64,000 nucleotides of DNA, from assembly GCA_023653785.1 (NCBI GenBank), contig JAMKCH010051647.1:1-64000 (forward strand). The letters run 5' to 3'. A program made the translations under genes and the position numbers. Position 1 is the stretch's first letter. Each line of letters begins with the position of its first letter. Below, in pieces: positions 25,901 through 37,900 of the stretch. The DNA is from Ophioderma brevispina. Lineage: Eukaryota > Echinodermata > Ophiuroidea > Amphilepidida > Ophiodermatidae. Under the pieces are notes generated by a model. The model was not told the origin of the DNA. It made no database searches and saw only the letters and a program-made list of their open reading frames with translations.

Positions 25901-28900
25901 TAAGTACCTTAATCAAGTAGTGTAATAGAGTTTTATGTACAGAGGTGTTTGATCCTTTTGACTGCTGGTAACATTGTATTGATCCAATGATCATCTAGTT
26001 GACAAGTTCAGTTATCACAAAAAAATATCAATCAATCAAATAGTGAGTCTGCATGAAGCAGCATATAAAATACGCATCACTCCTCTGTGGGAGAAGGTGG
26101 CCTAGCGGTTAGGGGGCTTGCCTCTGGCCAAATTACCATCAAAATGACCGGGTTCGAATCCCGGTGGGGTGTGGCACTTGCTGGGATTATTCGGGTACTA
26201 CCATATTTGGATTTGATATGTCTACCAGCTATTGATTAAAATACAGAATTTATGCTCTCCCCATTGCGGTCAATTGGAATTGGGCAAATGGATAATGAAA
26301 AGCATACCAGTCACTTCGGAGGGGCGCTAAGCGTCCGTCCCGTGTACGAGAGTACACTGTACATGTACATCGCAGTCCGTGTCGCATAAGAGTAGGGTGT
26401 AAACACATGACTGTTCCAATCCGCCCCAGCATCAAAGCAGGCCATGTAAGGAGCGTCCGTATCATGGAACAGCGGCCCGATAAGCAACTAGCTGAACAAA
26501 TCCCTGACACCACCACAAAGCCATTACAATGACTTGTGGATACGAGCAAACAAAAAAGAATATAAATAGTGATGAAGGGTGGGACATAATTAGATAATTG
26601 GGGCTTAAGGGACTAATTAAGGCAATGCAATCCTTTGTTACCAACATTAGCCAACCACTTGTGTTGAAGTGTGTGTCGTTGAGAAAAAACCTTTTTGGGA
26701 GGGGCCACCAACCTTTGGTATGGGCATAATCATGGTTGCATCCTGGCTATCTGGAGCTAGTTTAATCTGCCGTTGTGGTGATCCTAATGATCCCTGTCAC
26801 ACGAGAGTCAATCCAAGCACAGCTAGATTGGTAGAAAAACTTGGGAATAAAGACCAAAAACATTTTTGGATTAAAATAAAACCTTTTGAGTATAAAGTGA
26901 ATCTTGTGAATCTTGAATCTTGAAATCTGACATCTTGAATCTGAAATATGTGAATCTATCAGGATGTCACCCATTTTAAAAAAGTTGGGCGACCCGATCG
27001 AACCATGATCGAATCATGCACCATTAGACTGTTGTTTTCCTTCTGTCTTTTCTTAACAGATCCTAGACTCTGAGATGTTTGAGTTGATGCACCAAAATGG
27101 TGACTACACACACTTTTATTTGTATCGGCTGGTCCTTCGGATTTCAAGGAGGTGAGAGATAAAAAACTTTACGATGTTAGTACACGGTGGTTTGAATAAT
27201 TTCTAGTACGGGGAAAATACCATAGCACAAAATTGACGTATCTTGTGCGCATGACAAGAGGACAGTAAATGACTGTTAAAAGCGGCCAGTCTCACACGTC
27301 TCGCTTTTGTCACAACCACAATTTTGCACCCCCAACAGTTGTAACACCTCGAATAATGTGCGTGGTTAATGGTTTTTAGTCGTTAAAAACATGTTATAAA
27401 TGTTATTAGGTTTGGAGGGGAAAATTGAATAATTGCACTGTTTGTTTGAAGTCATCAGTTGAATGGATAAGCCGCGATAATATGAGAGAATAAAACTGTG
27501 CAAATATCTTTTTTTGTTATAAAAAGATAAAGTATGTGCACCAATTCCATAACTACTTCAAAGGTGCTTGTTCTTGATTGATGTGTATTGTGTTCTCTAC
27601 AGGATATGAGGAGCATGGACCACCTTGCACATACCCCCGTAAGTACCGTGGGAAACAAAGTGAGGTTTGATGGTAGAGCCAATTAATGCATGTTGCAAGC
27701 CCTATTCAATACTGTCTGCTATATTGATGGTTACCACTAAAACGGCAGTTTTTTGTTTATATTTTGAGAATGAAATGGATTTGAGGGCTGCAATTTCAGG
27801 ACGCACTGGACGCTAATGAGAAAATACGGCCGTTCACCATCTGCTAATCAAAATGGATACTACTTTCCACCGGGTAAATCGGGGGAGGGGGGTCCCAAAG
27901 ACGATCGGAACATGCACCTTTAATGTAGGACCAAAACACCAAAATAGTGAAAAAAAATTGAAGTATTACGAAATTGTCATACCGTCTCCTGCAAATATAC
28001 ATACAGTTGGATGGTTACTCAAAATCTACACTAAACACAACACTTATTGTAGTGTACATCAGTTCTGAATACATAAAGATAAATATATTTGTTTATTTGA
28101 GGTCAAACTGTACATGTCATGGTGCACAATATTACAATTACGGTTAAAAATCTGCTGGATCTTCCACCGGAAAGGCGTTGTTTTTGATCTCAAGTCGCCA
28201 TTTGATACGCATGTATAGAAATAACAGAATCAGATACAAAGACGCCTTTCTTATAGCTGGATTTCAAGCAAACCTCTTGCAGGTATGTTAGCACATACGT
28301 ACTGACCCTAGTATAGTCCATGCTCGATTATAATCCCACCCTAAGTTTTAGGAAATTTCAGAAAATCAAAGATCCATTTATTATCCCATCCCAAAATGGG
28401 CCAACTGATGCAAAATTACGGAAACCTAACATCTTATTCAACACAACAAACCTTTTAGCCATGAATTTCCAAGCTATGCATTTCCAATACACTGAAATAC
28501 GAATTCCATATTTAATTTATAATCCATCTCAAGAAGGTTTCTAATGAAGTATGGAACATTAAAGTTAGTGAAAAACATACTTTTACGAGTATAGAACACA
28601 GCAGAAGGGACCGGTTCTGGGGCAACACTCTGCAAGGCTTCTACTCACTCGCGTTATTCTACAATATTTTTTTCAATCTTTTTCATATTTCCGGATAAAA
28701 ATCAAAATGGGGGGGGGGGACATAAAATTATTCAGTTTCATAAATTCTTCATAAAATAGTTTTTTGGCGGATTTGTTTTCTGAAACGAAAAGATAATTTG
28801 AACAAGGCCGTGTGTAGGGTCAGAGGGCATTTGGCAGCCAAACACGATGGCCGCCGCCAAAACAATGATGGCAAATGGTTCAGTTTTCGCGACTATTTTG

Positions 28901-31900
28901 TTAGTTTTTTGCCGTTTTTGCTAAAAAATCATAAAGTACATTATCGTCATGGTTAGTTACAGGGACGAAAATAAAATCTACTTCAGAATGAGGGTGGAAA
29001 CTACGAACTATTCGAAAAAACAGAATTTTTTTCCAACTTCTGAGTCTTCAAAATTCGGAAGTCATGAAGTGGCTGATACAGTGTATGTGGCGAGTAGGAA
29101 TGACATTTTCAACTCCGGCTTCAGGCAAGATTGCGGGCATTATCCCACCCCCAAATTTTCAAGGTATTTCAGCTTAAAAAAGGGTGGAACTATATGGGTC
29201 ATACGGTATATGCAGTAACAAAAAATACCAAAATAAATTTTGATGATTTTTTCGAATTTCGGAAACAGCAAAATCGATGCTTAATCCCTTAATGCAATAA
29301 AGGGGGGCACAATTTTTGAAGAGCGCCCCCATTTTCATGGATATTTTGAGATTTTTGCGACAGTTGCATCAATTGGTAACTGGATAGTAAAACATACCTG
29401 TGAATTGTAGAGCTCGAAACACTCTGTTCGCAAAAGAGGCAATTTTGGAATTAGAATAATTTAATATCGGAGATCTCCGATAGAAATTCAACGGCTGTTG
29501 GAAACGTACGTGCACATGAAAGAGCCGGGAAATTGCACCATGTACGGTTTACGCTATCCATTAGCTGTTCCGTCGGTTCAGGGAAAGTCAAGTTAGAGGT
29601 CATTTTCGTGAAGTGATACTATTTCAATCATGGGGGACGAACATAAAAAGCTCTGCCAGCAGGGTCCCATTCTAATAACAAAATACGCTTTTTGTGACAT
29701 CCGCGTGTTTCAGCATTAACCGCAGGCCTAGTTACTAAAACAATTACCAACACATATTATTTAAGTTATTGTGAGCAATTTGCTTTCAACTGCAAGTGCT
29801 CAAGATGCCCAAAATTACAATTAACAACATCTTTTAGAAAGTTGCTCCCCTGATAAGGCTATTCATTTTTGGAATGAATCTTCATTAATCCAATCTTGGA
29901 TGACAGTGATTGGGAGGAAATTCATATCAGGAATTTGAAATGTACCATTGAATCTCGTTTACGCTCCTTTTATTTCAAGATTTTCCATAAAGCTATTGCA
30001 TTCAGAGATTTTTTTTATTTATAATTAAAAGAATTGATTCCCCTGAATGCTCTTTTGTCATAAAACACCTGAAACAGCTATTCATATTTTTTGTGAATGT
30101 GAGTTAGTTACTCCACTCTGGCAGAAGATTCAGAACATTTTGAAGTTAAAACTTGATATCAATTGTGATTTAGATAACTTTGATAAAATTTTTGGTATTT
30201 TTAAGAATTCTGTGGTAACATACATCTTTTTGTGTACTAAATATTACATTTATACATGCAAATTCCAAGACAAAAAACCAAATGTGCCTCAATTAATTGC
30301 ATTTTTAAAACTTAAGAGAAGCACTGAATACTTTATTGCTAAAAAGAAAGGGAAATTGCCTGCCCACTTTAAAAAGTGGAATTCTGACTTGTAATTTTAA
30401 TTTCTACTGATACTGTATGTGTACTTGATTACTGACTTGTGTAATATTGCTTGCTGCTTTTTTATTATTAATTTTTTTATCACCTTTTGTTTGTGTGATT
30501 TTGATGTGATTTTTGTCGATTTGTTGTTGATTGTTATTAATAAAAAACATATGAACAGAAAAAAAAACAATTACCAACACAACTGTGCAAAAATCTAAAA
30601 TTCTGAAAATTGGGGGCGCTCTTCAAAAATGTGCTGTTATTGCTTTAAACATCACAGGTATATCTTGTAATTCTTGATACTTGTCCCCTTTCATTGTATA
30701 GAGCTGGTATATGACGACACCTTTGCTGTTTGGGAGACCATCTGGGCTTCCAAGCACTGTGCGTCAGGGTTTTTTGTGCTGTTCATAGCTCTTGCTCTGG
30801 TGGAGTACTACAGGGATATCATACTAGACAACAATATGGACTTCACTGATATCATCAAGTTCTTCAATGGTAAGAGGCATAGTTGATTGTTTTAAATATT
30901 CAGTTAAGTAACATGTTTGAGAAATATGTAGAGTACGGTTAGGCAAAAAAAATTGTTGTGTTGCCCTCCCCAGCTTAAAATCAGGAAGGTCGGTCGGGGT
31001 TTTTCTTTTTTTTCTTTTTGGTACCCTTTTATTTTTAAACTAATTTCTCCAGAAAGTGATTGCTATTCATGTAAAATCCAGCTAAATACGTAAGAGGGGC
31101 ATTCAAATATCTATTTGAAAAATGTTTCTTGTAACTGAACGGTAATTTTTTTAAAAAGTCTCTTCAATGTTGATGTTTAGTTTGACAATTTAAACACGCC
31201 GAAATCCCAGGTCCCGCAGTACACTAATTGGCTCAGATGCCCAGACCGACTGCCATGGTCCATTCGGACCAATGGCGATTTGTATGGTGCATAGTTGCAA
31301 GCTGCCATCCTTGTTATGCCTCGCATACAAACCGCAAAAGTCTCCATTTAAATCGGAAGTTGTAACGCAGCTGAAAACCACCTCACAACCTTTCAAAGCT
31401 GTAACACTCAACGCGTAGCTACTGTAGAATTCCATCGTGATCGTGTCCATGAAATCAGCAATGTCATACGCGCTGCAAGCATGTGCTGACAGTGTAACGA
31501 CAGCACGTGTGAAGTGTAATTGATGCAATATTTGATATTCTTCGCTGCTTCAGAGAAGGAGAAATTTATTGTTTTTTTCATTTAATAAACTGTTTCAACT
31601 GGTGTTTTTTCAAAATGGGGCATTTATATTTGTTTATAAAAGTTTTTGGTACCATTGCACGTCAAAATTTTGTTTTAAATTGAATATTACAGTGTTTGTT
31701 GAATTGTACTCTGTATCGTTGAGTATACGGTGCGGTAAATACAGCCAGCTGTACTAAGGCCAATTTTATTTTCCTTCGTGTTTCGCGCACATTTTGATAT
31801 TGCTTCACAATTTAATTCCTAATTCCCCTTGTCATTTCCAAGAATAGTGAGTGTTTTGCCTGTGCAAGGAGTTAAATCCGAGCTACTCTCTGTGATTTTC

Positions 31901-34900
31901 CGTTTGGTTGGTTTTGTTACACATTTATCAACCGGAAAACAGGTAAAATAGACAAACTCAAGACTTAAAAAAAAATACCAACCCGAGATTTTCGGGATTT
32001 GGGGTCGGTCGCGGAGGGCGACAACAATTTTTTTTTTTGGCCTTATATATTGCTCATGATAACGCTCGTCTCTTAAAGTCCATGGCCCGATCATTAATAG
32101 CCTTGTACCCAGAACCCCAGATTTTACCGGAAGTGGTCAAAATTTTGGTATCAGAAGAAAAAAAATTCTCTCTTAAGGCTAAAGGATGTTTGGTTTGGAT
32201 GTTATGAGCAAAAAATTTCCCCATTTTGGTAGACCAATTTTCATTTTACACAGTACTCTATGAGCTTACAAAATCATGTTTTTAACTCTCAAATCAGAAC
32301 GGATTGAAAGATCGCTGCAAAACTTTACAGATGGGGTTTTGGGGTGAAGGCCATTCTATCAAGATGAAGTAAACTTTATATACTTAAATTGGGCCATCCC
32401 CCATTAACTAACTGCAGTGCTAGTTTGATTTGTGTCAAACTACAAGTTGAAAAATGTTTCTCATGGAACAGGTAGACCGTAGAAACAATTTTGCATCTCA
32501 TTCAACTATTTTTACCTACTCTTCACTTTTTGTGTCGCTAGACACATAGGGATCACTTTGTCCACTGTTGTTGATGTCTGTGTTTTGGTTGTGTGATGTC
32601 TGTTGTTGTTAAAAGGGGTTCACATTTGCCTGTAATATCCACATACTTTGATGGATTTTAAACCAAACTTGGGTCACATGTGTCACTTGCAACTAGGATT
32701 TCACATAACAGTTCCCTAAACATGTAAACACATTCGATTTTGTAGCACACAATGTAATTTTATAATCAAAAATTTCAAATATAAAAAAAGAAAAATTAAA
32801 AAAAAAAAATGTGAAATTTCATCAATTTCCTAAGAGCAAATATGCAATTCAGCCTATGTGGTATATGACGGGCTCGTACGGTCCTTGAAAGTCCTTGACA
32901 AGTCCTGGAATTTCAAAATCCTTTTCCAGACCTTGAAAACCCTGGACATTCAACTAAATTGGCCTTGAAAGTCCTTGAAAATTTCAGTCACCTGTGTGAT
33001 GATTTTTGATTCCACATGAATATCATGGCAACCCAAAAAGTAAAGATTTTTATCATCCATTTGCGACATCAACGGGAATTTAAGAATAACCCTTATGCTG
33101 CTATTACAGGCTGTAACATAACGATGGCAAATATCACGCGCCATTTTGGGTTGGTTTTTGTCTTAGTCGGTGTATTGAGATCCGTTATGTTCTCTTCAAA
33201 ATTAAACCAATGCACACAATGCCTACTAGAACGCATTTTCGTATTCCGTACGGAAAATGAAGCGAATAACGGACGGACTTTTTCCCGAAAACAATATGGG
33301 AAAATGGGCGCGTCACTAAAATAAATAATAAAGTGTATTAAAGTAAGAAAATGAGTAAAATACATAAAATAAAGTTAAGAAAGAGGGCAATCTCTTTTCA
33401 AACATATCACAGAACTAGATTTGAAAGATTTCCAATTATAAAGTCTGTTTAATGGTTTCCTACATCGTTTTTCTCCCGACTTTCGGAAGGTTTACCCACA
33501 CTAATATCTTGATAAATTCATTACACTGAACTGATTTCCTTTACCCCAATGTTGACTGAAACATTGCATTTTCCCTTCTGAGAAGTGAAATTCCCCAAAA
33601 TTACCATTTTAGCACCCCTAAAAGAGAAAAATGGACTCGACCATTGACCCCAGTTCACACCCTGTCGACCATACTCTTCCTTTCCTCACTTCCGTTTGGG
33701 CCCCATACAAAACGGGACGGTGTACCCATCCGCAGCTCTTTGAATAGCAGCCAAGTTTCGAGAATTTTAATACTTGACTGTTTGTCGTCTCAATCTGTAT
33801 ACCCTACTACTCACCAATTCTATCTGGATATGTCTGGATTATATACTGGATTTATAACTCTCTATTTGGACGGATAAACGGCGATTTTACACCGGCGAGA
33901 GCTTTTTATTTTGTCTCCTTTGTTTAAACCACCGCCAATGCGGTCATGTGATCTTTGTAGCGGGAAAAAGTAAACCACGGTCACCATTGCGCAACGTGGG
34001 TGCGTGCTTTTGATCCTTGCTTCTTGTGAGCCTGTTTCTGTTCTTGTAGTTGTCATACTATCAATAAACGTTCTATTGGGTGAGTGTGTCCTATTATTTT
34101 ATTCTATGCTTGTTGTATTTTAATAAAATATTAAACTGACTTTGGAAAAATCTTTACCGTGTGTGACTTTGTTCCCCGTGACCCCCCGGGGGTTTAAAAC
34201 ATCTTGTCTCCTCCTCCGCGTTCAGCAAGAATGCCGGGTTTTACCGCGGCTCGCCTTTGTTTTTTCTTTGTTCGTTTTCGTTCCGACACGCGCGCCCCTT
34301 TGGCTCGCTCATCACCGCGCGCCGCCCCGCGACCCTTTTTCTCTGTGCGTTCATTATGGGTCCCGTGCTTCCGCTGTCACTCCGTTTGGTGCTCGTTCTT
34401 TGCGGTGGCCTTTCAGTTTTTCAATGGTTCGCCATTGAACTGTTTCCTGTCTATGTTCGCTTAGGAAAGGGGGGGGTGGTATGTCGGCCTCCGGTCCAGT
34501 TTCTTCCAAGGCCGGCCCCGCTGCTTTGGGAAGCAAAAGAAACCTGGAAAAAAAAAAAAAAGGTGTTGTAGCGTCGGCTACTTCATGGCGTGTTAGTAGG
34601 GGAGCGGTTCCCTCTCTAGAGTTTCCGCCCGCTACCTCGCTAACCACTACCGCCGCTGGCTTCGCCTGGTCTAGCCTTGTGTTCTTCTCTCCTTCTTTCT
34701 CCTGTGCCGGCTATCGCGGTCTGCCTGCCCCCCTTTTTCCCTCGGGATTTTGGCGGCTCTGTCGGCCATCACATTCCGGTATAGCAGAGCATGCTAGTCG
34801 GGGCGCCTCCCCCTCGGGGGGCTTGACTGACTTTCCACGCTGCCGGCGCTGGCTCGCCTGATTTAAGATCGTGCTTGATCGTGCAGGCTAGCGATGGTCT

Positions 34901-37900
34901 GCTCTGCCTAGGGGATTGGGCGGAAACATTCAGATTACCGAATAAAACACACATAGACTCGTGAGATTGTGGCTATTGGTGACGCCCGATAGTATCTACA
35001 CTCGGAAAGCCGATCCATCACCAACTCAAACCACCAACGAGACACCCCCGCCTCGTAGGTTTAGAGTCCTCGACTCGCGACCGCGCTTGCCGGGGTACCG
35101 GTCCCCTGCGGGGCTTGATTATTCGTCAAGCCCTGAGTTGGGTTCCTCGGCGCCCACCCCCGCATATGTGGCTCAGACCGGGTGTCGTTTCGTTGCTACT
35201 CTGCTGTTACTCTTCTGGGCTTGCTACCCTTCTGCTTCTGTTCTGAGCCTTCTAACGTCTGTACATTCTGTCTTGAAATCGTGACTGTAGAATCTGTTCG
35301 GTTATTCTCTAAAATGAGGCTTCTCTTTTTCGATCCGTCTGGGGTCTTCCCTGTTGCTTCGTTTGCGGTTCGTCCTCAAACGAGCAATCGGGCGACAGCC
35401 GAAACCATCGTACTAGTGTAGCGGATGATTTCTTGAACTGTGGCTGAGTTCTGCTCTGGCACTTCCTGCATATCCACTTGGCTTGCCTATCTTCTTACTG
35501 AGTGGTAAGATCTATGTCTTTCTGGGCACCTGTCTCTGGCAGGGGTCGTCGGAGGTAGGGATAGTGGCCACGCTGTTCCTGCGTAAGTCAATGATTCCTG
35601 TTCTATTGTGTGGATTGAGTAAAGGTGGGGGCGGCTGATCCGGCAAAGGTAAAAGATTTGGTGGAGTAAGATGACGCGAACCTAGTCTTCTGTCTGTAGC
35701 GTAGAATGAGAGTGCTGAGATTAGGAAAAAGAAAGTATTAAACCATAAGGGTCGGCTTGAGGAGGACTTAGGGGCTAATCTTCTTTAAGTATAAGCCATC
35801 AAACGAATCTTACCTAAGTCCTATTGAGAGCTGTCTTGGGGTAGTCTATGACTTTACTTGCTACATTTCTGAAGTACTAAGTCTTGTAGACCTGCGTCGG
35901 TACAGTATTCGGAAGGGGGGAGAAAAGTATGAGGGATTCTTGCTTTGGTTCTTGAACGGAAAGCTCTACTGCCCCAACTGTGTGCCTTGGATCCAATTTT
36001 AAGCGTAGAATACTGTTGTCCTTGTTCTAAATGCAGGGGAGGGGGACTGGGTTGGGCATAGAAGGAGGGGTCGAATAAAGGGGAAGGGCTGTGAATGCTC
36101 TTTATATGGAGTGGCTACCATCTGGTCTCTGTACATCTTTATGGCTGTGTTGTCCGTAGGGGAGACAAAGGGTGTACTCAAAAACTCAGCTAGGAGCTTG
36201 GGCTATGTGGGCTGGGCATGCGTCAGTCACAAGTACTAACTGCGGTGTATCGTATAATCTGTCTAAAGCAGACATAACTGCTCAATCTTTGCTGGGGAAA
36301 ACGCATACTATTGGCTTTGGAGTCTTTCTAGCATGAGTGCTCTTTCACTGGTAGAAGCTACTAACGGCGGGTTGCTATTGAAGCTGGGTCGTTCCTCTCC
36401 TATCCTTCTTCTCACGATGGAACTTTCGTGAAGCGGTCATGGGTGACAGTTTCTGAGGAAGGGAAGATTTTCGCAGAAGCTCTGCTAAGGAGGCTAAAGT
36501 CTTGTTGATGGTATGTCAGCTATGAGGATGGGGGTCATTGGTCTGGCCTTTCTGGTGGGAATTCTATAGGGCCCCTGTTTTCTGTGTGAGGAAAGGCGAC
36601 GCAATTCTGAGACCTCTAGTCCTTGATAAGCTATTCATTCCTAGATAATTGGGTGATGGGGTCACGGGGGATATTAGGTAATCTCTTGGGGAGTTGGACC
36701 ACAGAGCGCGCCATTCTTACTAGCGTCTTTAGGCATGTTGGGCGCCTTTTTCTGTTTTCTCGTCTTATATAATCATGCTCCTCACTGGGTCTTCTGGCAG
36801 TAGCGGGTAATGGGCATAATGGGCGTCTCATAGAGGGGCTCCCTAGAGGGAGGGGGGTCGTATTGACGTCTATAATGGAGGTCTGGGCATTACACGAGTG
36901 GGCTCAATGTGACGGCAAGTAAGTTCACCCATACCTGGCTATCGCTAGCACCGTATCATCTTGCTCGTGCTGCATGCTTCAACCATCCCTTCACGGGCTA
37001 GGAGAGGCGCGCTGCGCTTCGCTAGTTGGCCACCGCTCACGCGTGGTAACCGTGCGCGGTTACTGGTGCGGGTTTCGTCGCCGCTAGTTCCCGCTGCGGT
37101 TCAGCTGCTTCGGCACACCCCCGCTTGGCTAGCCTTCTAGCCCCGCGGGGTTATCTTGGCTTGTGCGCGTGCTTCGCCGGGCCTTCACGCAGGTGGTGCG
37201 AGCACGCTTCCGCTAGGTTTGGCCCCCGCTTACGCGGGGTCCGTGTGCGGTTACTGGTGCTAGCGCTAGTCCAGCGCTAGTTCCCGCTACGGTCCCACTG
37301 CTTCCGCACACCCCGCATGGCTAGCCTGCCTGCCCCGCGGGGTTAATCTGCTCGTGCTGCATGCTTTTCCAGGCCTTCACGGGCTAGGTGGGGCACCGCA
37401 GCGCTTCTCCAGTTTGGCCCCCGCCACGCGGGGGTCCGTTTGCGGTTACTGGTGCTGTTCGTCCGCGCTTTGTTCCCCCTCTACGTTTCCGCTTACGGTA
37501 CACCCCGTGGTGTTTCCGTTCTTCGCGCCCTCGTGGGTAGCCTAACGGGCTTACCTCCACGGGGACTCGGTGCAGCTGCAGCATGCCCTTTCAGGGCGAG
37601 CTGCTTGCCCGTGCTTATCCTCTGTCGCTATAAGTCTCTCTCTGTGGGTTGTTTATCGCCTCCGTGGCTTTCCGGACTTTATGTGGGTTGTTCCTCCCGC
37701 CTTCGGGCGTGGAGACTCCTCCCTTTTATATCGTCTCACCTCTCGGAGGAGATTGGCTTGGGTTGATTTGGATACCATCTCCTTTACGCCGCTTCTCCTC
37801 CCCCCCGTAGAATGGTGCGCTGTGCATGTGGACTTTATCCCCTTCATGCGTGATTTCCGGGTGCCGTTTATCCGCCGTTGTGGCGTGATTTTACCGGGCT

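Noticed and set aside
27602..27640. Mini-exon flanked by CTACAG and GTAAGT
   Set aside because: It lies between SGSM exons k and l, which join directly in the family (FKR to ELVYDD), so an extra exon here is unlikely.
31190..31528. 112-codon - strand frame
   Set aside because: Lies within a putative TIR element, but no transposase motif is visible.
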